Assembly: GCA_021787595.1 (NCBI GenBank)
Contig: JAJYLQ010000004.1
Location: 1-64,000, forward strand
Source of the DNA: Chloroflexota bacterium
GTDB taxonomy: Bacteria > Chloroflexota > Anaerolineae > Anaerolineales > Villigracilaceae
DNA: 64,000 nucleotides
Direction of reading: 5' to 3'
Under the pieces are notes generated by a model. It did no database searches and was not told the DNA's origin. It was given only the letters and a program-made list of their open reading frames with translations. The translations under genes and the position numbers were made by a program. Positions 53,318 to 62,735 of this stretch are shown here, in pieces; positions within the stretch are counted from its first letter, which is position 1, and each line of letters begins with the position of its first letter.

Positions 53318-53715
53318 CATCCACGACTATTCCTGTACTGGGGCAGGTGATCACAGCCAGACGCACCTTCACCCAGGAAAATTTCGACCTCTTTGCGAAG
53401 CTCAGCCGCGACGATAACCCGATTCACGTTGATCCTGAATTTGCTGCCACCACCCGCTTCGGCAGGACCGTCGCGCATGGCATGATGTTGTACGGAATGA
53501 TCTGCGGCGTGTTGAGCGCGAACTTCCCGAACGCGCGCCAGCTGGAGCAGGAACTTGTCTTTCCCAAACCGACCTATGCAGGCGATGAAATGACCATCCG
53601 CCTCGAAGTGATCGAAGTGCGGACAGATTCCAAGCAGGCGCGCCTGGCCGCCACCATCACAAGACCCGACGGCGAAAATTCCTGCGAAGGTCGAATGCTT
53701 ATCCAATGGGAATAG
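53314..53715 (+). CDS. MaoC-like (R)-specific enoyl-CoA hydratase
   Basis: A 133-residue hot-dog protein with the complete hydratase motif: SRDDNPIHVDPEFAATTRFG then RTVAHGMMLYG. Asp and His in DxNPxHxD are the catalytic pair. It would hydrate trans-2-enoyl-CoA or enoyl-ACP to the (R)-3-hydroxy form. It starts inside the stop of the ligase gene (ATGA). A second, motif-poor MaoC-fold gene follows. Confidence 0.92.
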   Translation: MTSTTIPVLGQVITARRTFTQENFDLFAKLSRDDNPIHVDPEFAATTRFGRTVAHGMMLYGMICGVLSANFPNARQLEQELVFPKPTYAGDEMTIRLEVIEVRTDSKQARLAATITRPDGENSCEGRMLIQWE

Positions 53716-53723
53716 GAAACAAC

Positions 53724-54113
53724 ATGACAACGCATAAAGGCCTCTTCATTGGTCAGAGTGCGAGTTCCACGCGTATTTTTACCGCAGAAGAAATTGCGGC
53801 GTACACGGCGCTCACCGGCGATACCAGTTTCAACGAAGGCGTCATCCCCGGGCCGATGCTCGGCGGTATGATCTCCGACCTGCTTGGAACCCGAGTCCCC
53901 GGCCGCGGCACGATGTGGCTCAAGCAAAGCTACATTTTTGCTGCGCCTGCTTTTGTCGGCGAGGCCATCACGGCGACCGTGGAAATTTCACGCTTCCGTC
54001 CGGAAAAAGATTTGGTATACCTGAATGCCCAATGTGTTAACCCGCAAGGACAGGTGATTTGCCGCGGCGAAACGCTTGTCTTTGTCGCGGACCTCGAATC
54101 CGCGAGGAGTTGA
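53724..54113 (+). CDS. MaoC-fold protein without the hydratase motif
   Basis: A 129-residue hot-dog protein clearly related to MaoC (RIFTAEEIAAYTALTGDTSF then PGPMLGGMISDLLG, and later LKQSYIFAAPAFVGEAI). The stretch where the DxNPxHxD and AHGM residues belong is short and reads TGDTSFNEGVIPGPML, so neither catalytic Asp nor His is kept. It may form a heterodimer with the active hydratase, as in two-subunit dehydratases. ATG 53724 follows AGGAAAC. Confidence 0.8.
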   Translation: MTTHKGLFIGQSASSTRIFTAEEIAAYTALTGDTSFNEGVIPGPMLGGMISDLLGTRVPGRGTMWLKQSYIFAAPAFVGEAITATVEISRFRPEKDLVYLNAQCVNPQGQVICRGETLVFVADLESARS

Positions 54114-54114
54114 T

Positions 54115-55647
54115 ATGTACATCGGCGATTATCTTGCCAGGCGTGAATTGTATTCTCCCGATAAATTGGCTTTCATTGACGCGGGCAAGACTCCCGAATG
54201 GCGCTTGACCTTCCGCGATGCGAATCGCCGCGCGAACAAATTTGCGAACTGGCTGAAATCGCAAGGCATTCGCAAAGGCGACCGCGTCGCCATCCTTGCG
54301 CGCGATGGATATGAACATCTCGATTCATTCTTTGCCTGTTCAAAGCTTGGTGCCATCCACACCGCGCTCAACTGGCGACTGAATTGGCATGAATTACTTG
54401 AAATCTTTCAATACACCACGCCAAAGATTTTGATTTATTCGGATGACTTCAAAGAAAATGTCACTCAACTTATTTCTCATTACCCATTAACCATTCTCCA
54501 TCTTGACGGCGATGGCGTTGGCGATTCTCTTCAATTCGAGTCTGCTCTGCAATCTGCTCCCGACACCACCGTGACCTGTGAAAACCTCGAAGCGGAAGAC
54601 ATTGCGGCCCTGATTTTCACCGGCGGCACGACGGGACTGCCCAAAGCCGCGGAAGTTTCGCATCGCATGATCGGATGGAACACGCTTAACACTGTTATCC
54701 ACGACGTGACTCATAACGATGTCTATCTCAACGTATTCCCGATGTTCCACACGGGCGGACTTTTTGTTTATACCTTGCCGCAAGTCATCTTTGGCGGCAC
54801 AACAATTTTGATTCGCAACTTTGATCCAGCGCAGGTTTTGACTTTGCTCGAACGCGAACACGTCACGATCTTTGCCGCGGTGCCGACCATGTATCAAATG
54901 CTCACCACCGCGCCGAATTGGGAAACGGCAAATCTATCGTCATTACGATTTTGCACCTCGGGCGGGGCGCCGCTACCTGTTCCGTTGGTCGAGAAATATA
55001 CAAAAGAAAAAAACATCCGCTTCAAGCAGGGCTTCGGCATGACCGAATTCGGTCCTGGCATTTTTGCGCTCGCGCCGGAAGATGCCGTCCGCAAGGCAGG
55101 CTCGATTGGCAGGCCAAACTTTTTCGTGGACGCGCGAATCGTCGATGATGGAAACCGCTTCCTCGGTCCGAATGAAACGGGCGAATTGGTGCTAAAAGGT
55201 CCATCGTATTGTTCCGGCTATTTCAATAATCCCGATGCGACAAAAGAAGCTGTTGATGAACGCGGATATTTCCACACGGGCGATGTCGCTTACTTCGATG
55301 AGGAACAATATTTCTTCATCGTGGACCGCAAGAAAGATATGTTCATCAGCGGCGGCGAAAATGTGTATCCGGCTGAGATCGAAAAAGTTTTGTATCAACA
55401 TCCCGCGGTGCACATGTGCGCAGTAATTGGTTTGCCTGATCCGAAATGGGGCGAAGTCGGCAAGGCGTGCGTTGTGCTTAAACCAAATCAAACTTTGACG
55501 GAGGATGAATTGTTGAAATTTATGTCCGAGCGATTGGCAAAATACAAAGTTCCAAAATCTGTGACGTTCATGGATGCCCTGCCAATTTCCGCGGCAGGGA
55601 AGATTCTCAAGCGCGAACTGCGCGACCAATTTGTCCAATCGTCGTAG
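54115..55647 (+). CDS. AMP-forming acyl-CoA synthetase 2
   Basis: A 510-residue ligase. MYIGDYLARRELYSPDKLAF is the N-terminus; the P-loop reads FTGGTTGLPKAAEV, then GFGMTEFGPG, DRKKDMFISGGENVYPAE, and the C-terminal Lys is in PISAAGKILKRELR. GAGGAG precedes the ATG. The P-loop has Ala-Ala where Gly-Val is common, which may affect the acid accepted. It is 1 base after the second MaoC gene. Confidence 0.94.
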   Translation: MYIGDYLARRELYSPDKLAFIDAGKTPEWRLTFRDANRRANKFANWLKSQGIRKGDRVAILARDGYEHLDSFFACSKLGAIHTALNWRLNWHELLEIFQYTTPKILIYSDDFKENVTQLISHYPLTILHLDGDGVGDSLQFESALQSAPDTTVTCENLEAEDIAALIFTGGTTGLPKAAEVSHRMIGWNTLNTVIHDVTHNDVYLNVFPMFHTGGLFVYTLPQVIFGGTTILIRNFDPAQVLTLLEREHVTIFAAVPTMYQMLTTAPNWETANLSSLRFCTSGGAPLPVPLVEKYTKEKNIRFKQGFGMTEFGPGIFALAPEDAVRKAGSIGRPNFFVDARIVDDGNRFLGPNETGELVLKGPSYCSGYFNNPDATKEAVDERGYFHTGDVAYFDEEQYFFIVDRKKDMFISGGENVYPAEIEKVLYQHPAVHMCAVIGLPDPKWGEVGKACVVLKPNQTLTEDELLKFMSERLAKYKVPKSVTFMDALPISAAGKILKRELRDQFVQSS

Positions 55648-55716
55648 GGGCGTGGTCATCACGCCCCTTTGGGCACGGCGACCGTGCTCCTACCAAACGA
55701 TTCAAAAGGAGAAAAA

Positions 55717-56778
55717 ATGTCAACTGTTCCTACTTTACCTGGCATCACATCAAAGATGGTGAATACGTCGCGCCTGAAAACGCATGCGCTTTTCAGCGGG
55801 CCCGATAACGGCAAGCCTGTTTTGTTCCTGCATGGCAACGCCTCATCGGCAACGTATTGGGAAGAAATCATGCTCAAACTTCCATCGGGATTTCGCGGCA
55901 TCGCGCCCGACCTGCGCGGTTATGGCGATACCGAAGATAAATTGATTGACGCGACGCGCGGCATGGGCGATTGGATTGATGACCTGCTCGCGTTCCTTGA
56001 CATGATGAAGATTGACAAGTTTCATGTCGTCGGACATTCGATGGGCGGCACGCTCGTCTTCGGACTTGTAGCGGCTGCCGCGAAAAGAGTCTTGAGCGCC
56101 ACGGCGGTGGATCCCGGCTCGCCCTACGGCTTTGGCGGCTGCAAGGGCGTTGACGGCAAACCTTGCTATGATGACTTCGCGGGTTCCGGCGGCGGAATCG
56201 TCAATCCAGAATTTCCAAAATTGATGGCAAAAGGTGATCGCTCCAGCGACAATCCGCAAGCCTCGCCGCGCGTGGTGATGAATTCGTTTTATTGGAAGCC
56301 GCCCTTCAAACCTGCGCGCGAAGAAGATCTGCTGACTTCCCTCATGACCGAAAAAGTTGGCGAGCAAAAATATCCCGGCGATTTTGTCCCATCTACGAAT
56401 TGGCCGAATGTTGCGCCGGGGAAATTCGGTCCGATCAACGCGCTTTCTCCAAAATATGTCGGCGATAGCGTGGAGCGATTCATCAATGCCTCGCCCAAAC
56501 CGCCGATGCTTTGGATCCGCGGCGACTCGGACATGATTGTTTCCGACGCGTCTTTCTTCGATATGGGCAACCTCGGCAAGCTGGGATTTGTCCCTGGCTG
56601 GCCCGGTGATGATGTCTATCCTCCGCAGCCGATGGTCAGCCAGACGCGCCATATTCTCGATGAATACAAAGCCAAAGGCGGATCGTACGAAGAAGTTGTC
56701 ATTTCGGATGCCGCACATTCCCCTTACATCGAAAAGCCGGATGAGGTCATGGCGGCGTTTGGAAAAATGTTGAAATGA
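55717..56778 (+). CDS. Alpha/beta hydrolase 1
   Basis: A 353-residue hydrolase. LFLHGNASSATYW gives the oxyanion hole, VVGHSMGGTLVFG the nucleophile Ser, RGDSDMIVSD the Asp and DAAHSPYIEKP the His. It is longer than the related enzymes because of a cap with GGCKGVDGKPCYDDFAGSGGG. ATG 55717 follows AAAGGAG. The substrate could be an ester or thioester in the acyl-CoA pathway. Confidence 0.9.
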   Translation: MSTVPTLPGITSKMVNTSRLKTHALFSGPDNGKPVLFLHGNASSATYWEEIMLKLPSGFRGIAPDLRGYGDTEDKLIDATRGMGDWIDDLLAFLDMMKIDKFHVVGHSMGGTLVFGLVAAAAKRVLSATAVDPGSPYGFGGCKGVDGKPCYDDFAGSGGGIVNPEFPKLMAKGDRSSDNPQASPRVVMNSFYWKPPFKPAREEDLLTSLMTEKVGEQKYPGDFVPSTNWPNVAPGKFGPINALSPKYVGDSVERFINASPKPPMLWIRGDSDMIVSDASFFDMGNLGKLGFVPGWPGDDVYPPQPMVSQTRHILDEYKAKGGSYEEVVISDAAHSPYIEKPDEVMAAFGKMLK

Positions 56779-56850
56779 ATTTGTAGGGGCACAGCGGGAC
56801 GAGGATCCAAGAAAATCCTGAAATGCTCCGCTGTGCCTACCGTTGTTGTT

Positions 56851-56866
56851 GTAACCGACAGGTAAC
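56851..56866. promoter_or_regulatory. Palindromic operator candidate, copy 2
   Basis: GTAACCGACAGGTAAC matches 50542-50557 in layout (GTAACC-4-GGT-AC) with one arm mismatch. It lies 36 bases before the second hydrolase gene. Confidence 0.4.
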
Positions 56867-56902
56867 TGTGCCGTGCTATCGTCAGCAAGCCAGAAAGCGA
56901 AT

Positions 56903-57697
56903 ATGTCTAAAGTCCATGCCAACGGCGTCGAACTCTATTATGAACTCCACGGGCCCGAAAGTGCGCCGCTGCTTGTGTTAAACAATGGCATCATCATGAA
57001 TGCTGCTGCCAGTTGGGTGTTCCAAACGGAGATGCTGTCCAATCATTACCGCGTCCTGCAATATGATTGCCGTGGACAGGGACAATCCGAACATCCCGAG
57101 ACTCCTTATACGATGGAGTTGCATGCGGATGATTTGTGTGCATTGCTCGCGGCTCTGGAATATGAAAAAGCTCATCTCCTCGGAATTTCATATGGCGGGG
57201 AAGTGGCTCAGGCATTTGCCCTGAAATATCCTGAGCAGACTCAAAGTTTGATTTTGGCAGATACGGTCAGCGAAGTTGGGGCAGAACTGCGCATCACGGT
57301 GGAAGCATGGCTGGATGCGGCGCGTGCTTGTAATGCAGAAGCGTTCTTCAATGCCACGGTTCCTTGGAATTTCTCACCGACATTTATTGCTAACAATCCA
57401 CGTTTGCTGGCAGATGCAAAAACGCGTTACACCCAATTGGATTACGCGGCGATTGTCCGCTTGTGTGAATGCTTTCTAAACGTGAGCTTTACGGCGCGGC
57501 TTGGCGAGATCAAATGTCCAACTTGTATCATGGCAGGTTCGCTGGACTTGCTCAAAGGTCCGATGTACGCAGCAATTTTGAAACATGGAATCCCACACGC
57601 TGAACTTCATATCCTGCAAGAGGCAGGACATGCATCCTGTTGGGAAAGGCCGCAGGAATTCAACACGGTGGTGTTGGGTTTTTTGGCGAAACAATAA
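56903..57697 (+). CDS. Alpha/beta hydrolase 2
   Basis: A 264-residue hydrolase. The nucleophile elbow reads GISYGGEVAQ. DTVSEVG and AGSLDLLKGP give the later acid region, and the His is in LQEAGHASCWERP. It resembles 3-oxoadipate enol-lactonase-type esterases. The start is ATG 56903, and an open extension to 56873 has no support. It could cleave a lactone or ester. Confidence 0.87.
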   Translation: MSKVHANGVELYYELHGPESAPLLVLNNGIIMNAAASWVFQTEMLSNHYRVLQYDCRGQGQSEHPETPYTMELHADDLCALLAALEYEKAHLLGISYGGEVAQAFALKYPEQTQSLILADTVSEVGAELRITVEAWLDAARACNAEAFFNATVPWNFSPTFIANNPRLLADAKTRYTQLDYAAIVRLCECFLNVSFTARLGEIKCPTCIMAGSLDLLKGPMYAAILKHGIPHAELHILQEAGHASCWERPQEFNTVVLGFLAKQ

Positions 57698-57822
57698 CGC
57701 CTCACTCTGCGGGAGCGTTGGCTGCGACTGAAGAGTCTCACTCACAAGAGTTAGAGATCCTTCGTTTCATTCAGGGCTTCAGCTCAGGATGACACATATC
57801 ATCAATGGAAAGGAATTTTTTC

Positions 57823-58587
57823 ATGCGCATGAAAGACAAGGTTGTGCTCGTGACGGGCGGCGCGGCGGGGATCGGCAAAGCGACGGCTTTGCGTTTCGCC
57901 GAAGAAGGCGCCAAGGTCGTGATCTGTGACGTGAATGATTCGAGGGGGCAGGAAACATTGAAATTGCTTGGCAAGGATGCCGCGTTCTATAAAGTCAACG
58001 TGGCGGATCGGCAAGCCGTTCAAAAATGGATTGACGATGTCGCCGCGAAATATGGGCGCATTGATGTGCTGGTCAACAACGCAGGCATTTTGCGCGACGG
58101 ACAAATGGTCAAATTCAAGGAAGGCCAGTTGGTCGGGCAAATGTCCGAGCAGGATTTCGATTTGGTCATCTCGATCAACCTGAAGGGCGTGTTCAATTGT
58201 TCGCAGGCGGTCGCTCCGGTGATGGTCAAACAAGGCGGCGGCGTGATTTTGAATGCTTCGTCTGTCGTTGGCTTGGATGGGAATTTCGGACAGACGAATT
58301 ATGTGGCGACCAAATCGGGCGTGATCGGCATGACAAAAGTCTGGGCACGCGAGCTTGGAAAATATGGCGTGCGCGTCAACGCGGTGGCGCCAGGATTCAT
58401 CGCGACCGACATGGTGACATCCATGCCTGAAAAAGTTTTGGATGGCATGAAAGGCCGCACGCCGCTTGGACGGTTGGGCGATCCGCGCGATATCGCCAAC
58501 GCATATTTTTTCCTCGCGTCGGATGAAGCTTCGTTCATTACTGGCGAAGTCCTGCGCGTGGACGGTGGGATCGTGGTGGGAACATAA
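57823..58587 (+). CDS. Short-chain dehydrogenase/reductase (FabG-like)
   Basis: A 254-residue NAD(P)-dependent oxidoreductase. The Rossmann motif is TGGAAGIGKATA, the NAG motif is NNAGIL, and the active site is Ser...YxxxK in ASSVVGLDGNFGQTNYVATK. It ends VDGGIVVGT. AAAGGA lies before ATG 57823. It may oxidise or reduce 3-hydroxy/3-oxoacyl-CoA next to the MaoC products. Confidence 0.93.
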   Translation: MRMKDKVVLVTGGAAGIGKATALRFAEEGAKVVICDVNDSRGQETLKLLGKDAAFYKVNVADRQAVQKWIDDVAAKYGRIDVLVNNAGILRDGQMVKFKEGQLVGQMSEQDFDLVISINLKGVFNCSQAVAPVMVKQGGGVILNASSVVGLDGNFGQTNYVATKSGVIGMTKVWARELGKYGVRVNAVAPGFIATDMVTSMPEKVLDGMKGRTPLGRLGDPRDIANAYFFLASDEASFITGEVLRVDGGIVVGT

Positions 58588-58762
58588 CGTGTCACGTGTC
58601 AGGTATCAGGTGTCAAGTGATCGGTGGTCGAGTAGCCTCGAGCGATAGCGAAGAGCATATCGAGACCACCGTGCAGGAAAAATTTCTACAAACAGAATTT
58701 CATTGGAAACTCGTTGGTCTTGATACCTTCGTACTCGACCAACAAAAAGTCGCTTGAAATCA

Positions 58763-60289
58763 ATGAACGCAACTGATCTTCTAACCAAACGAGCGAATCT
58801 GACTCCCAACCGCGAGGCTTTGTATGACCTCACGAGCAATACGCGTTATACATACGCTCAACTCAACGAGCGCGCCAATCGCGCCGCCAATTTCTTGCGC
58901 GAGAAATTCGATGTGCAAAAAGGCGACCGCGTTTCGATCCTGGCGCACAACAGCATTGCTTATGTTGATCTCGTATTTGGGCTGGGAAAGATTGGTGCGG
59001 TTTTCGCACCGCTGAATTGGAGACTCACATCGCGCGAATTAACGTACATCGTCAACGATTGCCAGCCAAAATTGTTGATCGTCGGGCCGGAGTTTGTTCC
59101 TGTTTATGAAGAAATGCGCGCCGAGATTCGCGTGGAGAAAATCGTCGCGCTGGAAGGCGCGGAAATCCCGGATGCCGACTCGTACGAAGAATCGCTGGAG
59201 CAGGCCTCGGGGTCCGAGCCGAAGCGGATTGATATCGAAGAGGGCGATGCTTACTGCATCCTCTATACATCCGGCACGACGGGACGACCCAAAGGTGCGC
59301 TCCTTCCACATCGTCAGATTTTATGGAACGCGATCAATACGGTCATCTCCTGGGGATTGAGTGAAAGAGATGTCTCGCCAATTTTGACGCCGATGTTCCA
59401 TTCGGGTGGATTGTTCGTTTTTCTCGTGCCGCTGTTTTACGCGGGCGGAAGAATTGTGCTGGCGAGAGATTTCGATCCTGAAGCTTCGCTGCAAATCATT
59501 GTTGACGAAAAATGCACGGTCATTCTCGGCGTGCCGACTTTATTTCAAGTCTGGATGAATTCGCCACAGTTTGAAAAAATTGATTTCAGACACGTTCACT
59601 TTTTTATCAGCGGCGGCGCGCCGTGTCCGCCGTCATTGATCGAAGCGTGGCATAAAGCCAAAGGCGTAACCATGAGGCAGGGTTACGGCCTGACCGAAGC
59701 CGGCGTGAATTGTTTTACGATGACTGATGAAGATGCGCTGAGGAAAATTGGCTCGGTGGGCAAACCGATCTTTCACAGTGAAATGCGTTTGGTTGACGCC
59801 GATGATCGTGATGTGCTGGTTGGACAAACTGGCGAATTGATCATCAAAGGTCCGCATGTGTGTGCGGGCTATTGGAACAACGAGGAAGCCACGAAGCAGT
59901 CTTTGAAAGACGGATGGTTTCATACTGGCGATATGGCGCGCATGGATGACGAAGGTTATTTCTATATCGTGGGCCGTTTCAAAGACATGATCATCAGCGG
60001 CGGTGAAAATGTTTATGCCGCGGAAGTGGAAGCCGTGTTCCGCGAACACGACGCGGTGGCCGACGCAGCCTTGATCGGACAGCCCGATGAGAAATGGGGC
60101 GAGGTCGGTTTGATGATCGTGGCGCGCAAACCGAATCAGAAAGTTGATGCGGATGAATTGTTGAAGTTCTGTCAAGGAAGATTGGCGAAGTACAAAGTTC
60201 CAAAACGCGTGGAGTTTGTGGAGTCGCTGCCGTATTCGCCGTATGGAAAGGTGATTAAAGCGGAGTTGAGAGAGAAGTTTGCGAAATGA
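58763..60289 (+). CDS. AMP-forming acyl-CoA synthetase 3
   Basis: A 508-residue ligase. P-loop YTSGTTGRPKGALLP, A5 GYGLTEAGVN, hinge GRFKDMIISGGENVYAAE, and the Lys in PYSPYGKVIKAELR. The hinge has GRFKD where the other two have DRxKD. ATG 58763 is the likely start, with a TTG three codons upstream as the alternative. A perfect 44-base palindrome follows the stop. Confidence 0.94.
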   Translation: MNATDLLTKRANLTPNREALYDLTSNTRYTYAQLNERANRAANFLREKFDVQKGDRVSILAHNSIAYVDLVFGLGKIGAVFAPLNWRLTSRELTYIVNDCQPKLLIVGPEFVPVYEEMRAEIRVEKIVALEGAEIPDADSYEESLEQASGSEPKRIDIEEGDAYCILYTSGTTGRPKGALLPHRQILWNAINTVISWGLSERDVSPILTPMFHSGGLFVFLVPLFYAGGRIVLARDFDPEASLQIIVDEKCTVILGVPTLFQVWMNSPQFEKIDFRHVHFFISGGAPCPPSLIEAWHKAKGVTMRQGYGLTEAGVNCFTMTDEDALRKIGSVGKPIFHSEMRLVDADDRDVLVGQTGELIIKGPHVCAGYWNNEEATKQSLKDGWFHTGDMARMDDEGYFYIVGRFKDMIISGGENVYAAEVEAVFREHDAVADAALIGQPDEKWGEVGLMIVARKPNQKVDADELLKFCQGRLAKYKVPKRVEFVESLPYSPYGKVIKAELREKFAK

Positions 60290-60294
60290 TGTAA

Positions 60295-60338
60295 CGAAAG
60301 AAGAAAGATGAAAGACGTCTTTCATCTTTCTTCTTTCG
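60295..60338. repeat. Perfect 44-bp palindrome
   Basis: CGAAAGAAGAAAGATGAAAG, then ACGT, then CTTTCATCTTTCTTCTTTCG. The two 22-base arms are exact complements with no loop. It could form a cruciform or terminate the ligase transcript, since the right arm is T-rich. Confidence 0.8.
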
Positions 60339-60351
60339 CAGTAAGGATAAC

Positions 60352-61155
60352 ATGCCAAAAGTGAAAACCAACGGAATCGAACTGTATTACGAACTTCATG
60401 GCGAAGGTCGACCGCTCGTGTTGATTTCTGGCATCGGCTATTCGTTGTGGCAGTGGCATCGCATGGTTCCGTTTTTGGAAAAATATTTTCAAGTTATCGC
60501 CTTCGATAACCGCGGCGCAGGTCAAAGCGATAAACCCGCCGGGCCATACAGCGCGCGGATGCTGGCGGCGGACACTGCTGGATTGTTGGATGCGCTTGGA
60601 ATCGAAAAAGCAATCATCTTGGGTCACTCGATGGGCGGCTTTATCGCGCAGGCAATGGCGCTCGATTTCCCGTCGAAGGTGGAGAGACTCATTTTGTGTT
60701 CGACCAACTTCGGCGGGCCGCGCGCGATCCCGGTCACGCCCGAAGCGATGAAGGTTTTGTCCGACGTGACAAGCGATGCGCTGAGCCGTTTCAAAAACGG
60801 ACTCGTTGTCAGCACCGCGCCGGGCTGGGCGGAGAGGAATCCGCAGGTTCTCGACGAATGGATCCGATGGCGCGTCGCAAACCCGGTTGATCCCGCGCCG
60901 TATCAAGCGCAGATGGCGATCGGACTTTCGCTGATCCCCGAAGCCGCGGCGTTCGAGTCGAAACTACATCGCATCGAATCTCCGACTTTGATCTTGTTCG
61001 GCGCGCACGATAAAGTGGTCCCGCCTGAAAACGCGGACCTGCTCGCGAGGCAGATCCCCAACAGCAAGGTCATCATCTTCCCTGACGCCGGTCACTTCTT
61101 CCCGATCGAGATTCCAGAAGACGCGGCGCGCGCCCTTGTTGAATTTGCAGGATAG
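60352..61155 (+). CDS. Alpha/beta hydrolase 3
   Basis: A 267-residue hydrolase that begins MPKVKTNGIELYYELHGEGR like its neighbour at 56903, so the two are paralogues. GHSMGGFIAQAMAL carries the Ser, FGAHDKVVPPE the Asp and PDAGHFFPIEIP the His. It lies after the 44-base palindrome and before the transporter genes. Confidence 0.9.
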   Translation: MPKVKTNGIELYYELHGEGRPLVLISGIGYSLWQWHRMVPFLEKYFQVIAFDNRGAGQSDKPAGPYSARMLAADTAGLLDALGIEKAIILGHSMGGFIAQAMALDFPSKVERLILCSTNFGGPRAIPVTPEAMKVLSDVTSDALSRFKNGLVVSTAPGWAERNPQVLDEWIRWRVANPVDPAPYQAQMAIGLSLIPEAAAFESKLHRIESPTLILFGAHDKVVPPENADLLARQIPNSKVIIFPDAGHFFPIEIPEDAARALVEFAG

Positions 61156-61234
61156 GAGGTGACATCTCAGAGAAATTTTGTTTCGGTCGTTGATGGATAT
61201 TCAACCTATTCAGAATTTTAGGAGGAGCAACCCC

Positions 61235-62626
61235 ATGAAAGTATTTCGCACGTTAGCTTTTGCGCTGGTGAGCATGGCTTTGATGCTGGCCGCTTGCGCT
61301 CCCGCTTCCACTCCCGCGCCGACAGCGGCTCCCGTTGTCACCCAGGCACCCGCGGCCACCCAGCCACCCGCCGCGGCCACCGCCGCCTCGACGCAGGCCC
61401 CAACCGGTTTGACCTGTGCCCAGCCGATCAAGATCGGTTTGATCACCGACCTCTCCGGCCCGCTTGCCATTTATGGCGCGATGATCCCGCGTTCGTTCAT
61501 GCTCGGCATGGAATATGCCACCGGCGCGGCTGGTTCCGCAGGCCAAGTGTTCGACTCCAAGAAGGCCCAGGAAAACGACTTCAAACTCGGCAATTGCACA
61601 ATCCAGGTCTTCGTCCGCGATGATGCCAGCAATCCCGATACGACCACCACAGCCGCCAACGAATTGATTGACGTTGAAAAGGTCAACATCCTGGTTGGAA
61701 CCGTTTCATCGGCCGCGGCTGCCACACTGCAGGGCATCGCACTTCAGAACAAGATCCCGTTGATCGTTGCGCCTGCCGCCGCCAACGAAATCACAGGCGC
61801 GGATTTCAATGAATATACCTTCCGCGTCAGCCGCAACAACTATCAGGACGCGATGAACGAATGCCTGGCGCTGACCAAGCAGTACAAGACCTTCGTCCAG
61901 ATCGCGCCGGATTACGCCTTTGGTCACGGTTCCGCCCAAGCCTTCCGCGATGCTTGTACGCTGGACGGCGGAACATTTGTTGCAGACGATATCTTTGCGC
62001 CGCTGACCACCACAGACTTCACGCCTTACATGGATCAGATTGCCAAGTCCAGCGCGCAGGCTTTCATTGTGACGTGGGCGGGCCCAGGTTTTGTGCCTCT
62101 CATCCAAGCTGCCAAAGATCAAGGCGTGATCGGCAAGATAGCGTTAGGCACCACGTTCATTGATAACAAATCCATGCCAGCCGTCTATGGCAACGCGATC
62201 GGCACAACGGCAGGGATTTTGTATCAGTACGCCGCGCCAAAGAATCCCATCAATGATTTCCTCGTCGCACAGGATAAAGCCCGCTATGGAACGGTGCCCG
62301 ACCTGTTCGATGCGGACGGTATGAACGCGGCTCTGATGGCGATCGCGGCGATCAAGAAGACCAACGGCGATGTCAGCAGCGATGCGCTGGTCAAGGCGAT
62401 GGAAGGCCTGTCCTTCGATGGCCCGAAAGGCAAGATCGAGATTCGCCCCGAGGATCATGTTGCCATTCAGGACATGTACGTTTTGAAGCTGGTCAATCTC
62501 ACCGACCCGAACGCCAACTTCTATACCTACATGGACACAACTCGTCCCGCGCCGCCTTGCTTATTGCCCGAAGCGCTGAAGTCTCGCTGCGGTACGTTGC
62601 CTTATGGCAATCTGAGCGGAAAGTAA
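61235..62626 (+). CDS. Branched-chain-amino-acid-type ABC substrate-binding lipoprotein
   Basis: A 463-residue LivK-like lipoprotein. The signal ends in MLAAC (Cys23), followed by a Thr/Ala/Pro-rich linker. The body opens IKIGLITDLSGPLAIYG, a strong family sign. Its ligand is often an amino acid but can be an aromatic or fatty acid in such clusters. AGGAGGAGC precedes ATG 61235. It heads the transporter genes. Confidence 0.94.
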   Translation: MKVFRTLAFALVSMALMLAACAPASTPAPTAAPVVTQAPAATQPPAAATAASTQAPTGLTCAQPIKIGLITDLSGPLAIYGAMIPRSFMLGMEYATGAAGSAGQVFDSKKAQENDFKLGNCTIQVFVRDDASNPDTTTTAANELIDVEKVNILVGTVSSAAAATLQGIALQNKIPLIVAPAAANEITGADFNEYTFRVSRNNYQDAMNECLALTKQYKTFVQIAPDYAFGHGSAQAFRDACTLDGGTFVADDIFAPLTTTDFTPYMDQIAKSSAQAFIVTWAGPGFVPLIQAAKDQGVIGKIALGTTFIDNKSMPAVYGNAIGTTAGILYQYAAPKNPINDFLVAQDKARYGTVPDLFDADGMNAALMAIAAIKKTNGDVSSDALVKAMEGLSFDGPKGKIEIRPEDHVAIQDMYVLKLVNLTDPNANFYTYMDTTRPAPPCLLPEALKSRCGTLPYGNLSGK

Positions 62627-62632
62627 TTTCGT

Positions 62633-62685
62633 TCCCTTACCCTTTTACCCCTCTCCCAGCGGGAGAGGGGACAGGGGTGAGGGTA
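62633..62685. repeat. CCCCTCTCCC-family repeat between livK and livG
   Basis: CCCCTCTCCCAGCGGGAGAG then GGGACAGGGGTGAGGG. A hairpin of this family separates the binding protein from the ATPase. Confidence 0.7.
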
Positions 62686-62735
62686 CAATTCGACCATAGA
62701 CCGTCCACGGTCTACTGTCATTAGCGGAATATGCG

